Source: Acidobacteriota bacterium (lineage in GTDB: Bacteria > Acidobacteriota > Terriglobia > Terriglobales > Acidobacteriaceae). Taken from it: a DNA stretch of 34,790 bases. The stretch is from NCBI GenBank assembly GCA_021818105.1, contig JAKAFB010000033.1, positions 1 through 34,790 on the forward strand, read 5' to 3'. Positions 1-9,500 of the stretch are shown here, piece after piece; positions within the stretch are counted from its first letter, which is position 1; the number at the start of each line of letters is the position of its first letter. The translations under genes were made by a program, and so were the position numbers. Below the pieces are notes generated by a model, which had not been told where the DNA came from, ran no database searches, and saw only the letters and a program-made list of their open reading frames with translations.

Positions 1-1137
1 ATTACCAGTGCTGGTGTCTACACCGCGCCAGATGCCGACGGCGATTATCACATCGTTGCCACCTCCCATGCGGACAAGACGAAGGGGGCGGTTGCCAAGG
101 TGACGGTCGCCGCATCCGTATTTACTGCGGCAGGCGACCTGCACGCCGTGCGGTACCACCACACCGCTACCCTGCTACCGAATGGGCAGGTATTCATTGC
201 CGGCGGCGAGGGAAAAATTGGACACACTTCAGGAATGGTCGTAAGCGGTGCCGAAGAATTCAATCCGGTTGAAGGCGTCTTTCATTCTGCTGGGACCCTT
301 GCGCGAGCTGGTCATACCGCAACACTGCTTGCCAACGGCGATGTTCTGTTTACCGGAGGCCGCACGGACGACAGCAATGGAGGGGGCATTTTGGCGACAG
401 CCGAACTTCTGAAGGCCGATACCGGCTCGCTTGAACCGACTGGCAACATGCTCTTTCCACGCATAGACCATACGGCGACACTGCTGGAGGACGGAAGGGT
501 GCTTATCGCTGGTGGCTTGATCTTGAACGGCACTGATTCGGAGATAAGCGATACGGCGGAGCTTTACGATCCGGCATCTGGCACATTCTCGCCGGCCGGA
601 AGTATGAGTCAGCCCCGGTCTCATCATGTCGCGGCTTTGCTTTCGAGCGGGAAGGTGCTCCTCATCGGGGACGGCTCAGCCGAACTCTATAATCCTGCGA
701 CCAATACATTTACGGTTACAAGCAGCAAGCCGGCCAGCAGGTCCGAAATCGTGGTGACGACCCTCAGCGACGGCAAAGTGCTCATCACGGGAGGATACGT
801 TGGTTACTACGAGGAATATGGCGGCGCTTCTGAGCTGTTCGACCCTGTGACCGAACAATTCACCACGACGGGTGCGTTGGTGAGGTCGCGCTTTTTTCAC
901 ACAGCCACGCTGCTGCCGGATGGTACTGTCCTTGTTGCCGGTGGGACAGATGCGGGTAGCGGCTCAACATATGCGACGGAGATTTATGATCCCGCGACAG
1001 GCAAGTTCAGGTCCGGTCCGAGGTTATTGTACGATCGAGGCGCGCATACCGGGACGCTTCTTCCTGATGGCAGTGTCCTATTTGTAGGCGGGTATCAATT
1101 TGGGTCTGAACTACTCACTGCGGAGATCTACAAGTAG
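1..1137 (+). CDS. Kelch-repeat beta-propeller protein, 5' end outside window
   Basis: The reading frame is open from the first base, so the gene starts outside the window; the ATG at 100 is internal. The first 35 or so residues (GVYTAPDADGDYHIVATS...VTV) match the end of a bacterial Ig-like domain. They are followed by seven Kelch-type repeats with the signature HTATLL-x-(D/N)G-x-V-L-x-x-GG, which would close one seven-bladed propeller. The fourth blade is weaker (it ends LLIGD) and the fifth lacks the HTA part. Such proteins are abundant in Acidobacteria and are usually secreted or surface-bound; the ligand is unknown. The gene ends TAG at 1135. No catalytic motif is seen. Propeller assignment is sure, function is not. 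Confidence 0.9.
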   Translation: MTSAGVYTAPDADGDYHIVATSHADKTKGAVAKVTVAASVFTAAGDLHAVRYHHTATLLPNGQVFIAGGEGKIGHTSGMVVSGAEEFNPVEGVFHSAGTLARAGHTATLLANGDVLFTGGRTDDSNGGGILATAELLKADTGSLEPTGNMLFPRIDHTATLLEDGRVLIAGGLILNGTDSEISDTAELYDPASGTFSPAGSMSQPRSHHVAALLSSGKVLLIGDGSAELYNPATNTFTVTSSKPASRSEIVVTTLSDGKVLITGGYVGYYEEYGGASELFDPVTEQFTTTGALVRSRFFHTATLLPDGTVLVAGGTDAGSGSTYATEIYDPATGKFRSGPRLLYDRGAHTGTLLPDGSVLFVGGYQFGSELLTAEIYK

Positions 1138-1472
1138 ACTGCTTCCGAATCGACGATCGTTGCAGCTGAGGGTAAGGTATTCCCTGGCCATGGCAGTAAA
1201 CGCAGGGTGCTGTAGTTCCATACAGGTTGCATCTGGAATGCAGAGCAGCATGTGACTCGCAGAGGCGATGCTGCTCTGCCGCTGGCCGTCTTATAAAAAC
1301 AGTGTGCAGCGATGGCGCGGAGACTGGTGCGTCCCCCGCTTGGGCGACGCCTGCGATCGCGGGATGTATGGCGTCGGCATGCGAGAAAAAAGGCGTATCC
1401 GATCGCTTCATCGAGAGTTATTGAAGCGATGCGAGGTGCCCCGAGCCATATCTCCGATAGACTGCATACATA
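1138..1472. other. 335-bp gap with two perfect inverted repeats
   Basis: No convincing gene: the open frames here are cysteine-rich or arginine-rich and lack ribosome binding sites. The gap holds two perfect inverted repeats. The first has 12-bp arms at 1240-1251 and 1268-1279 (GCAGAGCAGCAT / ATGCTGCTCTGC) with a 16-nt loop, about 100 nt after the Kelch stop; it may end that transcript although no T-run follows. The second has 9-bp arms at 1402-1410 and 1422-1430 (ATCGCTTCA / TGAAGCGAT) with an 11-nt loop, about 42 nt before the permease start, so it would lie in the leader or promoter of that gene. Confidence 0.6.
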
Positions 1473-2747
1473 GTGAGCGCACACATTCCCCTCCTGACAG
1501 TTGTTCCGGCCTTGGCTGGCCCTCTCACAGAGTGGCAAATCACTGCTGCCTACATCGTCTTTGCTGTCAGTTATCTCGCGTTCGCATTAGGCAAGCTTCC
1601 CGGGATGAAGATCGATCGTCCTGGCATGGCGATTATCGGCGCCGTGTTCATGGTTGCCCTGCGCATTGTGCCTGCCTCTGAAGCGCTGCGCTTTATCGAC
1701 TTCAGCACTCTGGTACTTCTGTTCTCCATGATGCTGGTCGTCGCATGCCTGCATCTGTCGGGCTTTTTCGATTGGGTGACCGAGCAAATTGTCAGCCATA
1801 TAGAGCCTCATCATCTGCTTCCCACCGTCATCTTCATCACCGGTTTGCTTTCTGCCTTTTTCGTGAATGACATCATTTGCCTGGTGATGGTGCCGTTCGC
1901 TCTTCTCGCCACCCGACGCATGGGGTTGAAGCCGCTTCCGTACCTTCTCGCCGTGGCCACTTCAGCCAACATTGGTAGCGTCGCCACCATCACCGGCAAT
2001 CCACAGAACATGCTCATCGGCTCGTTTTCCGGGTTGTCGTACCGCAGTTTTCTCTTGCACCTGGGCCCTGTGGCGTTCATCGGTCTGTGTTTGAATTGGC
2101 TCATCATTCACTGGATGTGCGCAGGTGACTTAGCGCCCGGGGACGCCTTGGTTGCCGGCACAGCAGTGCCACAAATATCGATCGGCCAGTTGCGCAAGCC
2201 CGCCATAGTGATTGCTCTTGTACTCGCTGGCTTTCTTGCGGGCGTACCGTCGGCCATGATGGCGGCAATCGGTGCTGCCCTCATGCTGATCACGCGCACG
2301 CGCAATCCTCGCCAGGTTTACGAGGGCGTGGATTGGGGACTTCTGGTGTTCTTCATAGGACTGTTCCTGATTGTGGGCGGCGCGGAAAATGCCGGACTGA
2401 CCAGTCACCTTCGCGATATCGAGCAGCGATTCAATCTCCAGAATGCGGGTATCTTCACGGCAGTCACTGCGGGCTTATCGAATCTCGTCAGCAATGTTCC
2501 TGCCGTGATGCTTCTCAAGACCGTTGTGCCGGGCTTCCGTGATCCTCACACAGGCTGGCTGGTGCTCGCCATGGCCAGCACGCTTGCGGGAAATCTGACC
2601 ATCACGGGATCGGTTGCGAACCTGATCGTTGTGGAGCGAGCACACGACGACGTCCACATTGGCTTCTGGGACTACTCTCGCGTCGGCATTCCTGTGACAC
2701 TTGTGACGCTTGTCGTGGGATGGGCGTGGCTGATCTGGATTCGGTGA
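1473..2747 (+). CDS. SLC13/ArsB-type anion permease
   Basis: An inner-membrane permease of the ion-transporter superfamily that contains SLC13 (DASS), CitMHS and ArsB. The 424 residues are almost wholly hydrophobic with about 11-12 membrane segments. The family signature is near residues 165-180: ATSANIGS followed by TITGNPQN, the conserved Asn-Pro hairpin loop of the substrate site; a second, repeat-related loop (GLSNLVSNVPAVMLL) lies near residue 330. Substrate cannot be read from sequence; dicarboxylate, sulfate and arsenite are all possible, and no ars gene is nearby. The start is a GTG, the first start after an in-frame TAG at 1458, with no clear Shine-Dalgarno. A hairpin sits just upstream. 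It is separated from the OPT gene by about 380 bp and is probably its own unit. Confidence 0.85.
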   Translation: MSAHIPLLTVVPALAGPLTEWQITAAYIVFAVSYLAFALGKLPGMKIDRPGMAIIGAVFMVALRIVPASEALRFIDFSTLVLLFSMMLVVACLHLSGFFDWVTEQIVSHIEPHHLLPTVIFITGLLSAFFVNDIICLVMVPFALLATRRMGLKPLPYLLAVATSANIGSVATITGNPQNMLIGSFSGLSYRSFLLHLGPVAFIGLCLNWLIIHWMCAGDLAPGDALVAGTAVPQISIGQLRKPAIVIALVLAGFLAGVPSAMMAAIGAALMLITRTRNPRQVYEGVDWGLLVFFIGLFLIVGGAENAGLTSHLRDIEQRFNLQNAGIFTAVTAGLSNLVSNVPAVMLLKTVVPGFRDPHTGWLVLAMASTLAGNLTITGSVANLIVVERAHDDVHIGFWDYSRVGIPVTLVTLVVGWAWLIWIR

Positions 2748-3128
2748 AGCATGGTACTGCACTTATCCAACGAAAGCAGTGGGACTCATGCAGATTCTGG
2801 GGCTGGTGGCCGGCAATGCCAAACCTGGATGGGGTTCGTTGCCAGCAGCAGACGCCCCGGAATCCACCTAGATTGCCCCTCTTGGGCCCGCCTTGCAGAA
2901 CCAAGGCCACCAGCATCGGCCATCTAGCATTGCAGAAGCCAAGTTACGGAGAATAGCCACACTGGAGTACACTCTTGAAGCCACGCGGAACAGGAGGAAT
3001 CCTGGGCTGTGGTTCACTGCGAGCAAGTGCTACCAAGAGTCGCGTTTGATCCCATGGTAAATATGGGGGCAACATTGTTTGACCTTTGCACGTGTGCTTC
3101 TTGCGCAGTCGATTGAGGAATGCCATTC
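2748..3128. other. 381-bp gap with a long-range inverted repeat
   Basis: I see no gene here. A 10-bp perfect inverted repeat (GCTGGTGGCC at 2802-2811, GGCCACCAGC at 2905-2914) encloses 93 nt. A second pairing, GGTTC at 2833-2837 with GAACC at 2898-2902, nests inside it, so the RNA could fold into one long arm between the permease and the OPT operon. It could be a 3' structure of the permease mRNA or part of the OPT leader. No known riboswitch consensus was recognised. The OPT ribosome binding site (GAGGA, 3115-3119) ends the gap. Confidence 0.45.
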
Positions 3129-5123
3129 ATGAGCGAGCAAGTCACTCACCTTCTTCCAGAGAACGCGTATCACACACTGAAGCCCGGGGAAGTCTACACG
3201 CCCATCATCCGTGCAGAGGTGATGGTGCCCGAGGCAACGGCACGGGCCATCCTTTGGGGCATTCTTCTGTGTGTTGTATTCACGATTGCGTCAGCCTACT
3301 CCACGCTCAAGGTTGGCCAGGGCATGGAAGCATCCATCCCCATCTCGATTCTCGTTATAGGCCTGGCCCGCGCATACCGGCGGCGCTTAAGCCTTCTTGA
3401 AAATGTGATCGTCACAGGAATGGGTGGGGCGTCGGCCGCGGTTGTCGCAGGCGCTGTGTTCACGCTGCCCGCGCTCTACATTCTTCATCTCAATCCGCAT
3501 CCCGTGGAAACCGTCTTCATTTGCCTGGCTGGTGGATGCCTGGGCGTGCTTTTCGTGATCCCGCTACGGCGCTACTTTGTGCGCGAGATGCATGGGCTGT
3601 TTCCCTTTCCTGAGGCTACCGCAATTACTGAGGTACTGGTGACCGGCGAGCGTGGCGGATCGCAGGCCAAGCTGCTTCTGCAATCGACCGTAATTGCGGG
3701 CCTCTACGACTTCTTCGTCACTACATTTCATGTGTGGCGCGAGTATCTCAACTTACAATTCATTCCGGTGATGCGCACGCTGGCGGATCGCGGGCGCATG
3801 GTCTTCAGCTTTGACGCGATTGGCTTCATCCTCGGCCTCGGTTACGTGATGGGCCTGCGCAGTGCGCTGGTGTTTTGTGCTGGTGGCATCTTTGCCAACT
3901 TCGTGCTGGTCCCGCTGATCTGGTTTCTGGGCGGTCATATGAATATGGCGGTGTATCCGGGCACAACGCCCGTCGCCGCCATGAATGCGGCTCAAATCTA
4001 CGGCAACTATGTGCGCTTTATCGGGGTAGGCGCCATCGCCACGGCCGGCATCGTAGGCGTCTTCAAGTCACTGCGCGTCATCGCCGGTTCCTTCGGGATC
4101 GCACTGCGCGCGTTTCATCACAGTGAGGCGGACCAATCGGAGCGCACGGATCGCGACATTCCCGTTCTCGCGATTCTGCTGGGAATAATTGCTGGGGCAA
4201 TTGCGGTCGCAATCTTCTTTGGACGCTTTCACGTCTCATGGTCCGTACTGTTGTTGGGCCTTTTGTTGACGCTACTGTTCGCGTTCTTCTTTGCGTCCGT
4301 GGCCGCAAATGCCATCGCCACCACAGCAAATAATCCCGCCTCGGGCATGACCATGCTGACAGTGATCATCTCTTCTGTCGTCCTCTTAAAGTTCGGCCTC
4401 TCAGGGACGACAGGCATGTTTTTTGTAATGGCGATCGCCGGAATGGTCTGCACCGCTCTCTGCGTCTCCGGCCAGTTTATTACTGACCTTAAAGCTGGCT
4501 ATTGGCTGGGAAATACTCCGGCAGCGCAGGAGAAGGTGAAGTTTGTTGGCGTGGCTGCTGCGGCGGCTGCTGCGGGGCTCACCATCGTCCTGCTGGCGCA
4601 CACATACCAATTCGGTGAGGCTTCCCCGGGTGACTTGCGGCCCGTGCTTGCCGCTCCGCAGGCCTCGATCATGAAGGCGCTTGTGGTGGGATTCATGAGC
4701 CGCCAACCGGTCACGTATCTTCTCTTTGGCATTGGCGCGTTCATCACGATCGTGCTGGAAATGTTGGGCAAGTCTTCACTTGTCTTCGCGCTCGGCATCT
4801 ATCTTCCGCTGGGTCTCACGACGCCCATCCTGACCGGCGGAATCCTTTCGCACCTTGTCAATCGACGTGCAGCGAAGGTGGACGGCGAGCCAGGACGGCG
4901 CATTCGCGAGCGTGGAGTGATTCTGGCCTCAGGCCTGATGGCTGGCGGCGCACTTGGTGGCGTGTTGGGAGCGGCGCTGCGGCTCTTGCCGTCCTTTCAC
5001 GAAGATCTGATCCAGACGCCGTTCTATTCCTTCGATCCTGTGTCGCAATCTGTTTCGGTGCTGCTGTTTCTTTGCCTGTGCCTCTATGTGTGGTTCGGTT
5101 CGCTCAGGAAGGAGAAATCATGA
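3129..5123 (+). CDS. OPT family oligopeptide transporter
   Basis: An inner-membrane secondary transporter of the OPT family (bacterial TIGR00733-like branch), which takes up small peptides with protons. The 664-residue product has about 14-16 hydrophobic segments. It begins with the typical cytoplasmic segment (YHTLKPGEVYTPIIRAE) and then a first membrane helix leading into the YSTLKVGQGMEASIPISIL stretch conserved in this branch. Start choice: the longest frame begins at 3120, but the GAGGA at 3115-3119 abuts that ATG; it lies 9 nt before the ATG at 3129, which I therefore prefer. The stop overlaps the next start in an ATGA, so the hydrolase downstream is translationally coupled. The family is certain; whether it carries peptides or a metal chelate is inferred from the partner gene. 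Confidence 0.9.
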   Translation: MSEQVTHLLPENAYHTLKPGEVYTPIIRAEVMVPEATARAILWGILLCVVFTIASAYSTLKVGQGMEASIPISILVIGLARAYRRRLSLLENVIVTGMGGASAAVVAGAVFTLPALYILHLNPHPVETVFICLAGGCLGVLFVIPLRRYFVREMHGLFPFPEATAITEVLVTGERGGSQAKLLLQSTVIAGLYDFFVTTFHVWREYLNLQFIPVMRTLADRGRMVFSFDAIGFILGLGYVMGLRSALVFCAGGIFANFVLVPLIWFLGGHMNMAVYPGTTPVAAMNAAQIYGNYVRFIGVGAIATAGIVGVFKSLRVIAGSFGIALRAFHHSEADQSERTDRDIPVLAILLGIIAGAIAVAIFFGRFHVSWSVLLLGLLLTLLFAFFFASVAANAIATTANNPASGMTMLTVIISSVVLLKFGLSGTTGMFFVMAIAGMVCTALCVSGQFITDLKAGYWLGNTPAAQEKVKFVGVAAAAAAAGLTIVLLAHTYQFGEASPGDLRPVLAAPQASIMKALVVGFMSRQPVTYLLFGIGAFITIVLEMLGKSSLVFALGIYLPLGLTTPILTGGILSHLVNRRAAKVDGEPGRRIRERGVILASGLMAGGALGGVLGAALRLLPSFHEDLIQTPFYSFDPVSQSVSVLLFLCLCLYVWFGSLRKEKS

Positions 5124-6460
5124 ACCAACTCGATATATATGTTGCTGAGTCCGTGCTGGGGATTGACACACTGTGGGGTGGAGACGTCATGTGCCCTTCA
5201 GGCACAGGGCGCTTCATCGCAGACTCATGGTTCTCCGATGAGCCATTGCCTGCGGCATACACGCATCCAGCTGCGGCACGGCTGCGCGCCTCAGGCGGCG
5301 TGTGCGCGAAGGTCGTGGATCGCGATGCCATCGAAACCTATCTCCGCGACACGGACCTGCCGGGCGCCATCGCAGGCCTGCGCCGCGAAGCTGCCGGCTG
5401 CGATGAAATGCGCCGCTCATATCTCTCGGGACTAGCGCTCTGCCTCGACACCATGTGGGACCTCGCCATGGAAGTCCTCGGCAAAGGCGATGCAGTTCCC
5501 TACACGCGTGCCGTCGAAGCCTCCACCAGCAAGCCTCCTGCGCCATCGCAACCTGAATCGAAGCGCGATCGCGTTGCTGAACTGCTTGGCCGCGCCGGCT
5601 ATTCCTCTTCGCAGCCCGGTGGAATTCTTTCTGCCGTTGATGCGTGGCGTCGCGACCGCGTCACACCCATGGCCTCAGTCAAGGCACTGGGCGCGGCAGT
5701 CATCGCGCACTTCGATGCGCTGAGCGCGAAGAATCTGATCGGGTATCTGCCCAAAGAACTCGCTCAGGTGCCGCGCGCAAATATCGAATTCCTGCCCATT
5801 AAGGACGCGTGGTTCTCCGGATCAATGAACTACATCGGCCGTGCACGCACCAGCGCGGGTGCTCCCAAGTACGAAGCCGCCTATGAGATTAATGCCTCTC
5901 TGCAGATCTCCTATCCGGAGTCTGAGCAACTTGTAAGCCACGAGGTTGTTCCCGGTCATGTGACGACCTTCGCCTATCTGCAGGACCTCTACGTCAGAGG
6001 CAAAGCAGGCTTTGAAGCGACCGTTCTTACCATGAACACGCGCGCGGCCACGCTGTTTGAGGGCATTGCCAACAACGCCATCCTGATTGCCCATGGAGTG
6101 ACCGAGGTGGACCAGTTGCCCGATGAGGACCTGCAGATTGGTGTGCTTCTCGCGCTCCTGCAGGACGATGCGAAGAATCACTCCTCGTATATGACATGGG
6201 GCGAGCAGCGTCCGCAGTCTGAGATTGCGTCAACACTGCGCCGCGATTTTCTTGTCACCGAAGAACGCGCCGACAAGCTTTCAGGAGCATGGGGTCGCCA
6301 TCCCTTGCTGGGCCGCATGTATCTGCCTGCATATCGCTGCGGTACTGACAAGGTCGCGCAGCTTCGTCGCCACTATCCCGCCGAATGCGTGCTGCCGGCC
6401 ATTTATGGGTGCAAGGGAATTGTGGACATTGAGACCGTCGATATAGTTCTCAAGGGCTAG
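5120..6460 (+). CDS. DUF885-type metallo-hydrolase/peptidase
   Basis: A 446-residue member of the DUF885 family, whose characterised relatives are zinc-dependent carboxypeptidase-like enzymes. The putative metal motif is HEVVPGH (His274, Glu275, His280), with the downstream conserved acid in FEGIAN (Glu314). The usual second histidine after PGH is valine here. The protein has no signal peptide, so it should act in the cytoplasm, and it is shorter than the roughly 560-600 residues common for exported DUF885 proteins. The start is the ATG at 5120 that overlaps the OPT stop (ATGA), preceded by AAGGAG 5 nt upstream; a longer frame from 5072 lies inside OPT and is rejected. Context suggests it cleaves the peptides that OPT imports. 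The exact substrate is unknown. Confidence 0.82.
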   Translation: MNQLDIYVAESVLGIDTLWGGDVMCPSGTGRFIADSWFSDEPLPAAYTHPAAARLRASGGVCAKVVDRDAIETYLRDTDLPGAIAGLRREAAGCDEMRRSYLSGLALCLDTMWDLAMEVLGKGDAVPYTRAVEASTSKPPAPSQPESKRDRVAELLGRAGYSSSQPGGILSAVDAWRRDRVTPMASVKALGAAVIAHFDALSAKNLIGYLPKELAQVPRANIEFLPIKDAWFSGSMNYIGRARTSAGAPKYEAAYEINASLQISYPESEQLVSHEVVPGHVTTFAYLQDLYVRGKAGFEATVLTMNTRAATLFEGIANNAILIAHGVTEVDQLPDEDLQIGVLLALLQDDAKNHSSYMTWGEQRPQSEIASTLRRDFLVTEERADKLSGAWGRHPLLGRMYLPAYRCGTDKVAQLRRHYPAECVLPAIYGCKGIVDIETVDIVLKG

Positions 6461-6470
6461 CACAGAAGTA

Positions 6471-6521
6471 GCCTCATCTTGCTCATCTCTGGCGCAAAGG
6501 CGGCTGCGCCAGAGATGAGGC
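6471..6521. terminator. Bidirectional hairpin between convergent genes
   Basis: A perfect 15-bp stem (CTCATCTCTGGCGCA at 6482-6496, TGCGCCAGAGATGAG at 6505-6519) with an 8-nt loop lies 21 bp after the DUF885 stop and 29 bp after the end of the opposing protease gene. A second left arm, GCCTCATCT at 6471-6479, can pair with AGATGAGGC at 6513-6521, so two alternative folds exist. T-runs are weak on both sides (CTTTG on +). It most likely ends both transcripts. Confidence 0.7.
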
Positions 6522-6547
6522 TTTGATGCATCCGGGCCCGATTACGA

Positions 6548-9500
6548 TTAACGACCGTATTGGAAGGACTTGTCAGGATACGGTGGATGCTGCGGTACGG
6601 GCCGCGGGTCCGCCTTGATCTGCTGCTGTAGAAGCTGGATGGCAGACTGCAGTTGTGCGTCCCCGCCGGTATAGGTGGCGTGCGGCAGATTATCCAGGGT
6701 GATGTCTGGCTCAACGCCGTGGCCCTCAATGAGCCATTTGCCCTCAGGACCATAGACACCCATCTCCGCCGCTGTGGCGATGCCTTTGTCGAGTTCAAAG
6801 TTATTGGCAGAGAGCCAGATTTCGCCGCCCCATGTGCGCATGCCAATCACCTTGCCAAGGTGCAGGCGCTTGAAGCCTTCTGTGAATGCCTCTCCGTCAG
6901 AGGCTGTCTGCTGGTCGCAGAGTACGACAATGTGGCCGCGGAAGGCGTACTGCATGTTCCACATGGGATTGCCCACGCGCGGCTGCCAGTAGAACCATGC
7001 GGTGCGCAGCAGCTTGCCAAGCAGCCAGGAGTCAATGTTGCCGCCGCGATTGTGGCGCACGTCGATGATGAGCCCCTGCCGGTTGAAGACTGGGTAATAC
7101 TCGCGGGCCCACTGGTCGATGTCATTGGGGCCCATGGCCTGCAGGTGTACGTAGCCGATGTGCCCATCGGAGGCGCGATCCACCTCCATGCGGCGCGTGT
7201 ACTCCCACTCGGCGTAGCGCATGCTGGCATCCTCTTGCGAGGAGATGGGCGTCACGAGCACTTCGCGCGTGTCGCCTTTCTCAGATTTCACCTGAAGCAG
7301 TACCTGCGCTCCTGCCTTACCGCGCAGCAGCACGCCTGCGTCAGAGACGCTGAGAGAGTTTTGGCCATCGATGCTGGTGATAACCTCGCCTTCCTGCACC
7401 AGAGAATCAGGCCGCGCAAGCGGCGGATCCTGATTGGGCAGATCGGGGTCGTGGCGATAAATGTGTTCCACGACAAAGCCGCCTGCCTTCTCATCGCGGC
7501 GCAGCCGGGCACCGAGCGTGGCGAGATCGATGTTGTCCGCTGGCTTACGCTCGTCGCCGCCGCGCACAAAGGTGTGAAGTGCAGACAGCTCGCTGACCAT
7601 CTGCGCGATCACATCATTCAGCTCATCACGGTCGGCCACGCGGTCCACGAGGGGCAGGTAGCGGTCGCGCTGCGCAACCCAATTTACGCCCTGCATGTGA
7701 CGGTCATAGAAGTAGTCGCGCTCCAGGCGCCACGCGTCCAGGAAGATGCCTAGAAATTCATCGCGCGGTGTCGTAGAGAATGTCCAGTGCGAAAGGTCCA
7801 TGTGGGCCTTTGCGAGAGCTTGGGGATCTTTCAGGCTAGAGCCCTTGGCATCGGCGGCGAAAACATAAAAGTCATCCTTCTTCCGCACGAGCATTTTCTT
7901 GTGGTCGAGCGAGACCTCGTAACTGCGAACGTCAGGGAGTACGGTGTCAGGCTTGTCGCCCTTGTTGGCAATGGCGAGGCACTCCAGCGATAGATGCTCG
8001 CGCGTGTCATCACTTGCGTTGAGCCAGCACAGGCGCTTCTCCGCAATCTGCAGGCTGCTCAAGTTGCCCGCGGGTGTGGGGACCTCCTGGAGCCGCGCGG
8101 CAAGTCCGTTGAAGTCAATCTTCACTTCGTCCGGCTTCTTGGCTTCGGCCTTGCCGCCGTCAGATTTGTCCGCGGATTTTTCGTCGCTGCCCGGTTTGCT
8201 CTCCTCGGATTTTGAGGGTGTTTCTGGATGCAGTTCATCCGCCGGTGTGAAGGGCGAGCGGAGACCGGGCTCAAGCGCCAGCTCGTAAATCTTCATGCTG
8301 TGGTCAAAGTGTGGCTCGGGCTGGCGTGGCCCCCAGGGTGAGCGGATGGAGCTCTTGAGCATGCGGTCAGAGAGGAAGTAGAGCCACTTCCCATCCGGGC
8401 TCCATGCGGGATTCTCACTGTTGTAGCGGTCAGAGGTAATGGTGTGGATGTCGCCGGTAGCCACGTTGAGCAAATCAATTTGATCAAACAGGTTGTCCGC
8501 TGTGGCAACGTAGGCCAGCCAGCGGCTGTCAGGTGACCAGGTAAGGTCTTCGAACCCGCGGTTCATGGAGGCGGCGATTCGCTTGTTTTCTTTGTTCTTG
8601 AAGTTGTAGAGCCAGAGCTGCTGATCCTTGTCCGTGTGGGCCAGCCATTGCCCGTCTGGCGAAGGAATGCCGTCCCAGCGGAGGACGCGGGCGTCATGGG
8701 TGAGTTGAGTGGGCGAGCCTACGCCGTTTGCCGCGAAGTTCCAGAACTCGGTCTCGCCGGTCTCTGTGGAGAGAGCAACGATGTTTTTGCCATCCGGCAT
8801 GAATTGGGCATCACGGTAGCGCACACCGGACTGCGAGGCAACCTGGATGATGCGACCGGTCTTCGCGGGGATGGAGAACAGCGCGCCGCGAGCGGTGAAC
8901 ACCGCGCGGGTACCGTCCGGCGAAATGTGAACGGCAGTGAGGTAATCGAGAGGCTTCTTCACCCAGTGGGTACGCAACTGGTCAAAGTCAGACTGCAGCG
9001 TGACGGGAATGACCTGCTCGCGGCCGGTGCTGAGGTCAAGCAGCCACAGATCCCCGCCGCAGGAGTAGACGATGCGGCCATTGTCGAGCGATGCGGACTC
9101 GATGTCGAAGTTGCGCTGGCGGCTTATCTGCTTGACGTCGTGGCCCTGCGAATCCATGGAGTAGACGTTCATCACGCCGTCGCGGTCAGACAGAAAAAAG
9201 ATGCGGCCCTTCCAGTACATCGGGTCCGTAGATGTGCCCGCGTAATCGGCGGTGAGCGGCGCGGCTTCGCTGGAGCCGTCATAGCGCCAGATGCTCTCTG
9301 CGGTGCCACCCTTGTAGCGCTTTGTGTGGCTCGATTGTGCATACCAGCGCGTAAAGAAGAGTGTGCGGCCGTCCGGCGCATAGGCGGCCTGTGCAGCCTG
9401 GGCCAGCGGGACAATCTGGCGGTCGCCTTTGTTGTCGATGAGGACAAGCTCCGTGCCGGGCAGCGTGGAATAGCGCGCAGTGGAGACCATCAGGAGGCCG

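Noticed and set aside
166..1110. Regularly spaced HTATLL/GG-coding repeats as a possible repeat array
   Set aside because: They are degenerate protein-level Kelch repeats in one reading frame, not DNA direct repeats or a CRISPR.
2720..2956. 78-codon + frame after the permease
   Set aside because: Overlaps the permease end, has no ribosome binding site, and covers the inverted repeat region; looks non-coding.
3120..3122. ATG at 3120 as start of the OPT transporter
   Set aside because: The only ribosome binding site (GAGGA) directly abuts it; spacing fits the ATG at 3129.
5072..5119. Upstream extension of the DUF885 protein
   Set aside because: It would overlap the OPT gene by 52 bp; the ATGA overlap with AAGGAG upstream explains the start better.
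6653..7753. 366-residue open frame on the + strand inside the tricorn-like gene
   Set aside because: Antisense shadow of a GC-rich gene; composition is rich in Ala/Val/His with no motif, no signal and no ribosome binding site.
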